A stretch of 64,000 nt of DNA from a bacterium 210917-SL.2.15 (GTDB lineage Bacteria; Bacillota; Clostridia; Oscillospirales; Oscillospiraceae). The translations under genes and the position numbers were made by a program. Positions 31,632 through 39,701 of the stretch are shown here, one piece after another. The notes beneath the pieces were generated by a model. The model did no database searches. It saw only the letters and a program-made list of their open reading frames with translations, and had not been told where the DNA came from. The stretch's first letter is position 1; each line of letters starts with the position of its first letter. The stretch is from positions 399,662 to 463,661 of the forward strand of contig JAJCJC010000001.1 in NCBI GenBank assembly GCA_020555605.1, given 5' to 3'.

Positions 31632-32000
31632 TCATGGTTGGTTTTGCCGCTTCCGGCGTTTGCGTTCCCGCTCGGATTTCCGTCTTGCATAGACCCGGCA
31701 GGCAGCGGAACAATATGCCTGGCTGGTTGTAGGAAGATATGCCTTTCCACACACAGGGCATATTTTCTGTCTCATGGAGGTGTCCTCGCCGGTAATGGCT
31801 GATTCCAGTGCTGCATCCACCGGCAGCACCGCTTTTTCAAAGTACCTGCAATAAGCACCGGTCCACCATTTATTCAGCATGTAACAAGGGCTGTCCAGAG
31901 GAAGGCAGATCTTATCCTGGGAGTCATAGTTGGCGCAAAGCTCCGTAACCAGCTTTCGGATCGTAGCCCGCTCCGAGCGGTTCAATTCTCTCTCCGCCAT
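31632..32000 (-). CDS. Cysteine-rich VLP domain protein
   Basis: A 122-aa protein (MAERELNRSERATIRKLVTE) with the Cys-rich VLP signature: CLPLDSPCYML in the middle and a C-terminal zinc-ribbon-like ICPVCGKAYLPTTSQAYCSA followed by CRVYARRKSERERKRRKR. The family occurs in mobile elements and is presumably a small nucleic-acid-binding protein. The chosen start at 32000 has AAAGG upstream. An in-frame alternative at 32033 overlaps the upstream gene more. Confidence 0.75.
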   Translation of the reverse strand: MAERELNRSERATIRKLVTELCANYDSQDKICLPLDSPCYMLNKWWTGAYCRYFEKAVLPVDAALESAITGEDTSMRQKICPVCGKAYLPTTSQAYCSAACRVYARRKSERERKRRKRQNQP

Positions 32001-32005
32001 AACGC

Positions 32006-32389
32006 CTACCTTTCCGGGGCTCTGCTTTGCCAACCGCTGGAAATTTCGGTTGTATCAGTAACATTCCTGGGCTGTGAAAGGGCATCGGCGATAGAGTTCC
32101 GCTTTTTCTGTTTTGGTTCATGGTAAATAAAAAGTTCATTTTTTCCTGGTACATACAACAATCCATTTTCTTCGCAGCGGAAAATATCACATTCTTTGTC
32201 TGTTGAAACGGTATAAAAGTCTTTGTAATCATAAGGTGCTTTTTGCCGATCCTGATAGGTACACAGCCCTAAGTTGGGGTCACTTGCCAGCCGTTTCGAT
32301 ATGGCGAAAAAGTCGCCTTCTTTTTTGTGAAATTTTCGTATGGGCGTGAAGTGATAACCGCCATATTCAAAGGTTTTTCGATCGCTCAT
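32006..32389 (-). CDS. Conserved ICE protein of unknown function
   Basis: A 127-aa protein (MSDRKTFEYGGYHFTPIRKF...). The core resembles a compact alpha/beta domain (ISKRLASDPNLGLCTYQDRQ, ECDIFRCEENGLLYVPGKNE) with an unstructured tail. It starts inside the topB stop (ATGA-type overlap) and ends just before the Cys-rich VLP gene. I do not recognise a characterised family. Confidence 0.58.
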   Translation of the reverse strand: MSDRKTFEYGGYHFTPIRKFHKKEGDFFAISKRLASDPNLGLCTYQDRQKAPYDYKDFYTVSTDKECDIFRCEENGLLYVPGKNELFIYHEPKQKKRNSIADALSQPRNVTDTTEISSGWQSRAPER

Positions 32390-34494
32390 TTACGCCTGCC
32401 TTTCTTTACTGGAAATTCCAGCTTGAAATTCACATATTTACCGCCGGTATCATCCAGAATCACTTCCGCATCATAGGTCTTTCCTGTTTTTTCACTGTAA
32501 AGCCCGGACATAGAAATACGGCCCTCTTTCAAAAGAGCCGCTGCCACAGACTTTGTGATGGATTTTTTCTTGCTGGAAAAGAAACGGTTATCTTTCCAAA
32601 GAGCAAAAGAACATTCCCTGTTGTCGCAGAAAAAACCTTTCTTTCCTTCATATACCGGGGCTCCGCAGCGAGGACATACCCCTACGGCTTCATGTGCAGT
32701 TCCTCTGGAAGAAGGAAACAGATCCGCAAAACGTTCTTCCGGGGTAGTATGTTCTTTTACCAGCGTCCGGCTCATATCTGCAATCTGATCCATAAAAGAT
32801 GTTGCCGACAGTTCGCCATGTTCCACTTGTTTCAGCATGGATTCCCATTCTGCAGTTAAGATGGGAGATTTGATATTGTCCGGCAGGACTGCGATCAGGT
32901 TCTTTCCTTTTTCCGTAGGAATGAGCTGCTTTTTCTTTCGCTGTACAAATCCGGCAGAAACCAGCTTTTCCAGTGTTGCCGCACGGGTAGCCGGAGTACC
33001 CAATCCTTTACGCTCGGCATCTTCCGGCATATCTTCCGCACCGGCAGTCTCCATAGCGGACAGCAGTGTGTCCTCCGTATAGTGTTTCGGCGGTGAAGTT
33101 TTCCCTTCACGGAGACTTGCTGATACAGCTTCAAAAGTCTGTCCTTCCTGCAGCACAGGGAGAGCGACAGCTTCATTTTCTTTGTGTTCCGTTTCACTCT
33201 GCCTGATACTCATACGGTGAATCCGTTCCACCTCTTTCCAGCCGGACTGTAAAATAGTCTTTCCTTTTGCCGTAAAAGTATATCCCTGGCAGTCCAATAT
33301 AGCGGTGACCGCTTCAAATCGGTGTACCTGCGTTGTGGCACAAAGCAGTCTGACGGCAAGCAGGGTAAGCACATCCCGCTCCCCGGAAGGAAGCTCTGAC
33401 AGGTCTGTCCGTGCGATTTCCACAGTTGGGATAATGGCATGGTGGTCAGTCACTTTGCTGTCATCTGTTACCCGGTCAATGTCCGGCTCTCCGGCGTAGC
33501 CTTTTCCAAAGGGCATATTGTCACGCAGCCACAGGATCAGGGAAGCGGCGGTTGCCTGCATGTCCTTCGTCAAATACTGGCTGTCCGTTCTCGGATAGGT
33601 TGCCAGCTTCTTTTCATAGAGAGATTGCACATAATCAAGGGTCTGTTGAGCCGTATAGCCATAAATACGGTTACATTCCCTTTGCAGAGTTGTAAGGTCA
33701 TAAAGGCGGGGAGGCTGTATAGTTTTTACCTGCTTTTCCACAGAACGCACAAAAGCGGAGTTGTGGTCACAGTCCATACGGATTTTTTCAGCCTCGGATC
33801 GTTCCGTCATTTTTTCGCCGGAAGCAGTAAAACCTCCGCAGGTGATTTCCGGCACATAAAAAGGCTTACTGATGAAGGATTCAATATCCGACTCACGCTG
33901 TACCAAAAGTGCCAGCGTCGGTGACATAACACGGCCGACATTTAGTGTGACACCATACAGGACAGAAAAAAGCCGGGTGGCATTGATCCCGATCAGCCAG
34001 TCGGCTCCTGCCCGGCATACTGCCGCATCATAGAGTTTATCGTAATCACTGCCGGGACGGAGATGGTCAAAACCCTCACGGATCGCCGCATCCTCCATAC
34101 TGGAAATCCAAAGGCGTTCCATAGGCTTATTACATCCGGCATATTCATAGACCAGACGGAAGATCAGTTCTCCTTCACGCCCGGCATCCGTAGCGCATAC
34201 CACAGAATCAACCCGTTTGTCCTTCATCAGCCGGCACAAAAGGGCAAGCTGCTTTTTCTTATCCTTTGGAACTTCATATTTCCAGTTTTCCGGTAGGATC
34301 GGAAGGTCCTCATACCGCCATTTGGCGTACTGTTCTTTGTAAGCCTCCGGCTGTGCCAGTTCCAAAAGATGTCCCACGCACCAGCTCACCAGATAACCGG
34401 AACCTTCGAGATAACCATCTTTTCTTTCCGTTGCGCCTAATACTGCTGCCAGTGACATAGCAACAGAGGGCTTTTCTGCAATCACAAGTTTCAA
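32386..34494 (-). CDS. topB: DNA topoisomerase III (type IA)
   Basis: A 702-aa type IA topoisomerase that passes single strands to decatenate DNA, a common companion of ICE transfer or replication. TOPRIM motifs: Glu7 in VIAEKPS and DAGREGE (103-109). The active-site Tyr300 lies in LATYPRTDSQYL. The C-terminus has a zinc ribbon CPRCGAPVYEGKKGFFCDNR and a second short repeat. The start is a TTG at 34494 with AAGGAGG 9-11 nt upstream, inside the end of the DUF3789 gene. Confidence 0.95.
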   Translation of the reverse strand: MKLVIAEKPSVAMSLAAVLGATERKDGYLEGSGYLVSWCVGHLLELAQPEAYKEQYAKWRYEDLPILPENWKYEVPKDKKKQLALLCRLMKDKRVDSVVCATDAGREGELIFRLVYEYAGCNKPMERLWISSMEDAAIREGFDHLRPGSDYDKLYDAAVCRAGADWLIGINATRLFSVLYGVTLNVGRVMSPTLALLVQRESDIESFISKPFYVPEITCGGFTASGEKMTERSEAEKIRMDCDHNSAFVRSVEKQVKTIQPPRLYDLTTLQRECNRIYGYTAQQTLDYVQSLYEKKLATYPRTDSQYLTKDMQATAASLILWLRDNMPFGKGYAGEPDIDRVTDDSKVTDHHAIIPTVEIARTDLSELPSGERDVLTLLAVRLLCATTQVHRFEAVTAILDCQGYTFTAKGKTILQSGWKEVERIHRMSIRQSETEHKENEAVALPVLQEGQTFEAVSASLREGKTSPPKHYTEDTLLSAMETAGAEDMPEDAERKGLGTPATRAATLEKLVSAGFVQRKKKQLIPTEKGKNLIAVLPDNIKSPILTAEWESMLKQVEHGELSATSFMDQIADMSRTLVKEHTTPEERFADLFPSSRGTAHEAVGVCPRCGAPVYEGKKGFFCDNRECSFALWKDNRFFSSKKKSITKSVAAALLKEGRISMSGLYSEKTGKTYDAEVILDDTGGKYVNFKLEFPVKKGRRK

Positions 34495-34497
34495 TTT

Positions 34498-34629
34498 TTA
34501 TTCCTCCTTCATAGTTTCAAATTCTTTATCCGCAAGTTTTCCGGTTTGCATAAGACACATCAGCATAACGCCGGAAGCCATTCCTCCGGCAAAGGTAAGG
34601 AAATGTGAAATCAGGTTCCACATAAGCAT
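34498..34629 (-). CDS. DUF3789 small membrane protein
   Basis: A 43-aa peptide (MLMWNLISHFLTFAGGMASG...MKEE) with one hydrophobic helix and an acidic tail, matching the DUF3789 type found next to topB in Clostridial ICEs. The ATG at 34629 is preceded by AGGAGG. A second ATG two codons later is possible. Its stop lies 3 nt before the topB TTG start, so the two are coupled. Confidence 0.75.
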   Translation of the reverse strand: MLMWNLISHFLTFAGGMASGVMLMCLMQTGKLADKEFETMKEE

Positions 34630-34649
34630 TCCTCCTAAAAATGGGTAAA

Positions 34650-34675
34650 GAAAAACGCCCACTTCAAAGTGAGCG
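34650..34675 (-). terminator. Terminator after the SLOG-family gene
   Basis: GCTCACTT pairs with AAGTGGGC and is followed by GTTTTTCTTT on the minus strand, 14 nt after the stop at 34689. Confidence 0.7.
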
Positions 34676-34688
34676 CATCAACAGGTAT

Positions 34689-35198
34689 CTATTTTGTTTT
34701 TGGTTTCAAGTGATCCGGCAGGACGATCTCTCCAACCGGGATTTCCCGCAGTTCCTTTTTCATCCGATGGGTGAAGCGGATCGTCTTTGCCGTACCGCCG
34801 GTTTCCCGTCCGTCATATACAGCGATCACTCGGTCGGAGTGCTCCACCATATAGCGGTTTCTGTGGGAGTAGACGCTTGGGAGATATTTTTCCTGTATGA
34901 CAACAACATCCGCACAAGCCTCCAGCAGTTCACGGGTTCTTGTTTTCTTATTTAGGCTGTCCAGACGCTTGCGGTAAGGGATCACTGCGATCAGCTCCAG
35001 TGCCGGGGTGGTCTGCTTTCTTTCCAGCACCAGCTCCACAAAATACTGGTCTACGCCATCTGCAAAACCGCTCATAAAACAGGTGAACCCATCTGTAACA
35101 GCAGCATCGATCTCATGTGCCAAGGCTGTTTTTATTTTGTTGATCTCATTCTGCGGTAAATCCCTGTGTCCGGTAACACAGCAAGTTTTTCCTTTCAT
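34689..35198 (-). CDS. SLOG-family (YspA/DprA-like Rossmann) protein
   Basis: A 169-aa Rossmannoid protein: MKGKTCCVTGHRDLPQNEIN at the N-terminus, FTCFMSGFADGVDQYFVELV (the GFA/GxD nucleotide-binding element), ELIAVIPYRKRLD and DRVIAVYDGRETGGTAKTIR near the end. SLOG proteins bind nucleotides or nucleotide-derived signals and often occur in conflict or mobile systems. The ATG at 35198 lies near the divergent XRE gene at 35,348, so the pair may share a control region. Confidence 0.8.
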   Translation of the reverse strand: MKGKTCCVTGHRDLPQNEINKIKTALAHEIDAAVTDGFTCFMSGFADGVDQYFVELVLERKQTTPALELIAVIPYRKRLDSLNKKTRTRELLEACADVVVIQEKYLPSVYSHRNRYMVEHSDRVIAVYDGRETGGTAKTIRFTHRMKKELREIPVGEIVLPDHLKPKTK

Positions 35199-35347
35199 CG
35201 GTCATCCCTCCATCTGATAGGTAAAATTCTTCACTTTTCATATAGTAATAGATTTAATTTAGCAAGTCAACGATAATACCCTTTTTCCTTTTGCGGATAA
35301 TAAAGGGGAGTGAGGTACAATCTATTACAGAATGGGAGGTGAAGGCG

Positions 35348-35662
35348 ATGTATGAAGATTTTGTCCCGGAACGATTAGCGAAGCTGCGGACACAAAAAGG
35401 AGTTTCCGCACGCGATATGTCTTTATCGTTAGGTCAGGCAAACAACTACATCAATAATATTGAGAATAAAAAGTCACTTCCCGCTATGCAGTCTTTTTTC
35501 TACATCTGCGAATATCTGGGTGTGACACCGCAGGAATTCTTTGATGAAGGAAATACCTACCCGGAAACCTTAAAGGAATTCATTGCAGAGGCAAGACAGC
35601 TTGATCCTCAATCCATGCAATATATCCTCGGTATTATGAAAGAACTCAATAGCAGAAAGTAA
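35348..35662 (+). CDS. XRE-family transcriptional regulator
   Basis: A 104-aa protein with a Cro/CI-type HTH: RLAKLRTQKGVSARDMSLSL then QANNYINNIENKKSLP, and a short C-terminal helix. It is one of very few plus-strand genes in the ICE backbone and faces away from the SLOG-topB block. It probably represses that divergent promoter region. The ATG at 35348 has GGGAGG about 8 nt upstream. The frame extends to 35291 but without an SD. Confidence 0.85.
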   Translation: MYEDFVPERLAKLRTQKGVSARDMSLSLGQANNYINNIENKKSLPAMQSFFYICEYLGVTPQEFFDEGNTYPETLKEFIAEARQLDPQSMQYILGIMKELNSRK

Positions 35663-35692
35663 GCGGTCACGGTAATGGCCGCTTTTTTCGTG
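35663..35692 (+). terminator. Terminator of the XRE gene
   Basis: AGCGGTCA and TGGCCGCT-like arms flank a short loop and are followed by TTTTTT, immediately after the stop codon. Confidence 0.7.
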
Positions 35693-35781
35693 ACTTTCTT
35701 TATTATATTTTATAATGTTCTCGAAATGTCCGCTCCCTATACCGATAAGTATTCAAAAACTGTTCTCCAAACAGCCTTTTT

Positions 35782-36195
35782 CTATTCGCCGGTACTGCCA
35801 AAGCTGCCGGTTCCTCGTTCTGTTCCCAGATCGGTTACAAAATCCGCAATGACGATCGGCGTGATCACAAGCTGCCCGATACGGGCTCCCTTAAAAAGAG
35901 ACTGCGCCTGATTGCTTACATTGCTGATGATCGCATGGATCTCTCCACGGTAGCCGGAATCCACAGGTGGCAGTTCACAGACCAGACCTTTTACCGCCAT
36001 ACTGGTACGGGGAAAGATATATCCCGCATACCCATCCGGTATTTCCAGTCCAAAACCAAGAGGAATTTTGGCGATTTCTCCGGGCTGTAAGGTGCAGTCA
36101 TAGGGCAGATAAACATCTGCTCCGGCATCATTGCCATGAGGACGGTAAGGACGCTGGTGCTCCGGCACGCCAAAATCGATTAGTTTTATTTTCAT
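35782..36195 (-). CDS. dut: dUTP pyrophosphatase
   Basis: A 137-aa trimeric dUTPase that converts dUTP to dUMP. Motifs: 1 GNDAGADVYLP, 2 PRTSMAVKGL, 3 PPVDSGYRGEIHAII, 4 ARIGQLVI, 5 ERGTGSFGSTG. The ATG at 36195 has AAGGAGG about 8 nt upstream and overlaps the thyX stop as ATGA. It supplies dUMP for ThyX, so the two form a compact thymidylate module carried by the ICE. Confidence 0.94.
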   Translation of the reverse strand: MKIKLIDFGVPEHQRPYRPHGNDAGADVYLPYDCTLQPGEIAKIPLGFGLEIPDGYAGYIFPRTSMAVKGLVCELPPVDSGYRGEIHAIISNVSNQAQSLFKGARIGQLVITPIVIADFVTDLGTERGTGSFGSTGE

Positions 36196-36959
36196 CGGCA
36201 GCCTCCTTCCCAAAGAGCGGGATAGTCTTTTTCTAAAATATCCTCTGGCGTCATATCTGCCTGCAGTTTTCGCCCGCAGGTCATTTTCCCTTCCAGACAT
36301 CGATCCAACTGACAGAAAGGCCCGGTCAGTGACGGGGCAAACAAGGCAGGGCTTAGGTCATAAAGTTCTTTCCAGACCTTTAACAGCACGATCCTTGTTT
36401 CATCTGTATTTCTTCGGCATACCCGCTGGCCGATGATATGTTTCCACTGATAAGGGGTGGCGCTGATGAGCAGTACATTCCGTAATCCCTGGGGCGTGGC
36501 ATAGCCGGCCGCATCGTGCCCGCTTCCGGCAGTGCACAGGGCTTCATAACATTTCATGCTTTCATTACAACTTTTTAAGTACAGCTCCTGTACCACAGCC
36601 GGAGCCGTCATAATAGAATACGGGACAGCGAAATCCGCCTGTCCCGTATAGTTGCTGTACTGCAGCGATGCACTCATAAATTTTACTTCGTTCTGGTGGC
36701 GGGTGATCTGCGCCAGAAAACGCCTGCTGGCGCCGACAATGGCTACCGTGATCACCGCAAATTTCTGGATGGTAGGATGGGGAAGCGCCCCCATAGCTGC
36801 TACTGTCTGAACGCTGAATGATTTTTCGTAGAGCTCCATCAGGTCGTCCATTGAGGCAATCTTATGTCCCTGCTGGGTAAGTCTTGCCGCAAAGACCATG
36901 TTTTTTTCTGCTTCCGCTACCGCCTGGCAGTTCAAAATTTTTACTTCAATCTGTTTAAT
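36192..36959 (-). CDS. thyX: FAD-dependent thymidylate synthase ThyX
   Basis: A flavin-dependent thymidylate synthase of about 255 aa that methylates dUMP with methylene-THF without making dihydrofolate. The ThyX region reads FLAQITRHQNEVKFMSASLQ then YSNY, a variant of the usual RHRx7S motif with Gln at the third place. The C-terminal HIIGQRVCRRNTDETR matches the family. In the frame the N-terminal strand IEVKILNCQAVAEAEKN starts upstream of the only TTG (36935). An ATT at 36957-36959 sits 9 nt after AAAGGAGG and overlaps the preceding stop as ATTAA. I therefore propose an AUU start. Confidence 0.88.
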   Translation of the reverse strand: MKQIEVKILNCQAVAEAEKNMVFAARLTQQGHKIASMDDLMELYEKSFSVQTVAAMGALPHPTIQKFAVITVAIVGASRRFLAQITRHQNEVKFMSASLQYSNYTGQADFAVPYSIMTAPAVVQELYLKSCNESMKCYEALCTAGSGHDAAGYATPQGLRNVLLISATPYQWKHIIGQRVCRRNTDETRIVLLKVWKELYDLSPALFAPSLTGPFCQLDRCLEGKMTCGRKLQADMTPEDILEKDYPALWEGGCR

Positions 36960-37272
36960 TGGTATGTCCCTCCTTTACAATCGCTTTCAGTAAGAACAGA
37001 TAGTTAAGACTGTCTGTGATCTTTTCGTCCCATGTGTCCATCGGATAAACTGTTTCCTCGGCAAAGCACATATCGTATAGAGAAACAATATGCTTTGCCA
37101 GCATACCGGCAAGGGCACGCTGGGGCGTTGTGTGCTGTAAAGTTGCCGCTGCCTTAAATGCACCCAGCCGGTCCGGATCATCCCCGGTGTATTCTTTGGT
37201 TTTCCGTTTCAAGGTATCAGCACAGAGCCGCACCTGTTCGTCAAAAACGGCATTGACTTCATTTTGCGTAAT
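36955..37272 (-). CDS. Small ICE protein upstream of ThyX
   Basis: A helical protein of about 105 aa (TQNEVNAVFDEQVRLCADTL...IVKEGHTN). I do not recognise a characterised family. Homologues with ThyX/dUTPase occur in Clostridial ICEs, by recollection. No ATG or GTG lies in frame near the SD. AAAGGAGG at 37281-37288 is followed 8 nt later by ATT (37270-37272). The upstream TTG at 37335 lies inside a terminator stem. An AUU start is therefore inferred, as for thyX. Its stop overlaps the proposed thyX start. Confidence 0.6.
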   Translation of the reverse strand: MTQNEVNAVFDEQVRLCADTLKRKTKEYTGDDPDRLGAFKAAATLQHTTPQRALAGMLAKHIVSLYDMCFAEETVYPMDTWDEKITDSLNYLFLLKAIVKEGHTN

Positions 37273-37295
37273 ATAGCATCCCTCCTTTGAAAACA

Positions 37296-37334
37296 AGAAA
37301 CCGGCTATTCTAAAGCATCTTAGAATAGCCGGCA
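37296..37334 (-). terminator. Terminator of the abiE operon
   Basis: A perfect 13-bp stem (CCGGCTATTCTAA/TTAGAATAGCCGG) with a short loop, followed by TTTCTTGTTTT on the minus strand, 20 nt after the abiEii stop. Confidence 0.8.
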
Positions 37335-37355
37335 AATAAATGGATATGTAATTGT

Positions 37356-38354
37356 TTATAGTGTATTGATCTCTTTTTCCAGTTCCCGGACCGCTGCTAT
37401 GACTGTCTCAAATGTCGGAATATCCCCATACAACATATCCTGCATAGAGTTATAGTCCGTTTCCAATGCTGCGAACCGATATTCCGGCGGGAGTAATTTT
37501 AATGTGCCCGGCACAGCCTCCGGGTACTTCGCCCATGCTCTGGGATAGAATTTCATTTTGAAATCTACAACTTTCTTCAGGAGATCCAGCCTGGAAAAAG
37601 CAGCTTCTTTGACCGGTGTTGCAGCCATGCGGTAGAGATCATAATAATGTCTGGAATACCGCTGCGGCATTTCCAAATGTTCCGGTCTGTTCGCTTCATG
37701 GTGCAGGATTGTGGCTTTTTCCCAGAAGGTCCGTTCCGGGGCAACGGTAAGGATTGCGGTTTCTTTTTGCTCAAAAATCTTCGGATAATATTTTGCCGCG
37801 TATGGTTCGATCAGCGCTGTTTTTGCAGGAGTCCACGCTGCCAGCGCACCAATCTCTAAACGGATCACCTGTAAAGTCGCCGTATTCGTAAAAAGGTGCG
37901 GATAGGCGAAAATGACCGTCTGTTTATCCTTTTCATCTATGTAGACATTTGCTTCACAACCGATTTCCTGGGATAAGCCGGCTTTGACTGCCGGGCAGAA
38001 TGTTTCGGACAGAAATACCTCTGCACGCACATTGGCTTCTTTGTTAAAAGCATCCTGTTTTGTATTGGAACGTTTCTCCCATGGTTCATCTTTGCCATAT
38101 CCCAATACACGCCAGTCCAGAATCAAATCAATATCTTCTGAAAACCGGCTGATCAGGTGAAAGGCTTTTGAAAGGCTGGTACCTCCCTTAAAGGTGATGG
38201 ACTCTTTCCATGGTGAGCGGTGAAATAAATAATCCAGCGTAAAACATACCCAAAAGTCTTTTTCCACGATGGCATCATTCAGCCCCATTTTATCTGCTGT
38301 ATTTCTGAACAGCTCCCTGCGGTCGTTATCTGAAAGTCTTGCTATATTTCTCAT
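37356..38354 (-). CDS. abiEii: AbiEii-type nucleotidyltransferase toxin
   Basis: A 332-aa toxin of the AbiEii/AbiGii family. The nucleotidyltransferase core is visible as SITFKGGTSLSKAFHLISRF then SEDIDLILDW; later VAPERTFWEKATILHHEANR carries the family's catalytic Lys region. Such toxins modify tRNA or bind GTP and give phage abortive infection, and they stabilise ICEs. The start overlaps the antitoxin stop as ATGA. The pair lies between conserved backbone genes (39,157 and 36,955), so it looks like an inserted defence/addiction cassette. Confidence 0.9.
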   Translation of the reverse strand: MRNIARLSDNDRRELFRNTADKMGLNDAIVEKDFWVCFTLDYLFHRSPWKESITFKGGTSLSKAFHLISRFSEDIDLILDWRVLGYGKDEPWEKRSNTKQDAFNKEANVRAEVFLSETFCPAVKAGLSQEIGCEANVYIDEKDKQTVIFAYPHLFTNTATLQVIRLEIGALAAWTPAKTALIEPYAAKYYPKIFEQKETAILTVAPERTFWEKATILHHEANRPEHLEMPQRYSRHYYDLYRMAATPVKEAAFSRLDLLKKVVDFKMKFYPRAWAKYPEAVPGTLKLLPPEYRFAALETDYNSMQDMLYGDIPTFETVIAAVRELEKEINTL

Positions 38355-38968
38355 TGTACCTTTTCACCTCCACAAATCTGCCGTATCGTATCGTAAACCC
38401 AATCCGTAGACTCGGTTGCTTCCTTCAAACAAGCCTGTTTATCCTTGTCTGTCAGTTTTTCGGAAAGCATCTGTATGACTTCTGGCGTAACATTCGATCT
38501 GCCAAGCGTTTTTAATGCCTGTATAACCAAACTTGTCATATAGGACAATCCGGTAATCTCTTTATTGGTCCGGTGCTTAAATTCCAGCTTTGTAGAGTTC
38601 CACTCGTAGGTCTTATATGGACCATCGCTGATATAGGACCATACTGCTGTTACCTGTGTTGAAAGACCTAACAGGTTCAATGCTGTATTCCCACATGGGG
38701 CAATCGTCCAGTGATAACTTCGTGCCAATGCGTTCGCCACCGCTTCCGGGTCTGCCGCCACATATTCATCCAGAAGTTTGCTATATTTTGGTTTTTCATA
38801 AACACCTTTCAAAATGCGGCGAAGCATACCTGCCTGTGTAAGCCGGTTTAAGTTCCGTCTTATGGTTTCCGTATCGGCAATATCCGCAAAATCAGAACTG
38901 ATGAAAATAGTTCCTTCCGCCGCTGCTTTTATCTGCTCCTGAATCTGTTTGGAATAGCCATTTGCCAT
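38351..38968 (-). CDS. abiEi: AbiEi-type antitoxin/repressor (DUF6088)
   Basis: A 205-aa antitoxin with an N-terminal winged-helix segment (ISSDFADIADTETIRRNLNR, then LTQAGMLRRILKGVYEKPKY) and a C-terminal domain. In AbiE systems this protein represses its own promoter by binding inverted repeats and neutralises the toxin. The ATG at 38968 (MANGYSK) has AAAGGAGG 8 nt upstream. A GTG at 38977 is inside the SD. Two copies of a near-perfect palindrome lie upstream and are the likely operators. Confidence 0.87.
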   Translation of the reverse strand: MANGYSKQIQEQIKAAAEGTIFISSDFADIADTETIRRNLNRLTQAGMLRRILKGVYEKPKYSKLLDEYVAADPEAVANALARSYHWTIAPCGNTALNLLGLSTQVTAVWSYISDGPYKTYEWNSTKLEFKHRTNKEITGLSYMTSLVIQALKTLGRSNVTPEVIQMLSEKLTDKDKQACLKEATESTDWVYDTIRQICGGEKVQ

Positions 38969-38983
38969 ATTGCTCACCTCCTT

Positions 38984-39154
38984 TTGTCCCGAATATTATA
39001 TATTATTCGGGACAAATTTTCAATAGGCTTCAAGAGTTTTAGCAATAGTATTCCACATAGAACAGAATTTATACATCAGTTTCAAATTCTATATCAGGAG
39101 ATGGGAACTATCGTATTCTTATTTTGTCCCGAATATTGTGTATTATTCGGGACA
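38984..39154 (-). promoter_or_regulatory. Two palindromic operators of the abiE promoter
   Basis: TTGTCCCGAATA and TATTCGGGACAA form a 32-bp near-palindrome at 38984-39015. The same sequence with two changes recurs at 39124-39154. The spacing between starts is 140 bp. They bracket the abiE promoter region, as expected for cooperative AbiEi repression. The second directly abuts the stop of the next ICE gene. Confidence 0.75.
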
Positions 39155-39156
39155 TT

Positions 39157-39639
39157 TTAAGCACTCGGCAGGTAGATCCAGTCGTGCATCAGGCACACGC
39201 TGGGTTCGTCCTCCCTTGGAACCAGACGGTAGGTACATTCCCCATAGACCGTGCGTTTGTCCTCGATCTCCATGCCATAGGCTTTATAAAAGCGGTATTC
39301 CAGATTGGAGATGATACAGCGCAGGGTTTGCAGAGCCTCCCTCTGAGCTGATACGATCAGGTCACGGTCAATGCTGCGCTTCAAAAACAGCAGCGACTTG
39401 TAAAGCTGTACCTCTGTGCGGTAAGGGCGGCAGTCTTTCGTTTCCAGCCATCCGCAAAAAGCGACCGGTCCGCTCTGGATCACACTGCGGTCCGGGTGAT
39501 AATACTCGTAGCAGTCCAGGTTTGCCGTATTCAGAAGATAGAGCATTTCCCGGACTTCATTTTCCGGCATGTCGTAAAACCGCAAAAGTGAGCGGTAAAG
39601 ATGGACATAGCCGGGAATGGAAATAATGGTATTTACCAT
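39157..39639 (-). CDS. Conserved ICE protein of unknown function
   Basis: A 160-aa protein (MVNTIISIPGYVHLYRSLLR...). It appears helical with several Tyr/Trp-rich blocks (LNTANLDCYEYYHPDRSVIQ, SNLEYRFYKAYGMEIEDKRT). I do not recognise a named domain. It lies between the adhesin-sortase gene and the AbiE cassette, co-oriented with the transfer genes. The ATG at 39639 has GGAGG about 10 nt upstream. Confidence 0.58.
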   Translation of the reverse strand: MVNTIISIPGYVHLYRSLLRFYDMPENEVREMLYLLNTANLDCYEYYHPDRSVIQSGPVAFCGWLETKDCRPYRTEVQLYKSLLFLKRSIDRDLIVSAQREALQTLRCIISNLEYRFYKAYGMEIEDKRTVYGECTYRLVPREDEPSVCLMHDWIYLPSA

Positions 39640-39701
39640 AAAATAAAATCCTCCTTGTAAACAGCAGGTGCGGGAGATTTTGCCCCCGCACCGTCTAAAA
39701 T

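Noticed and set aside
34689..35198. DprA-type recombination mediator
   Set aside because: The protein is too short and lacks the DprA core order; a general SLOG assignment is all the sequence supports.
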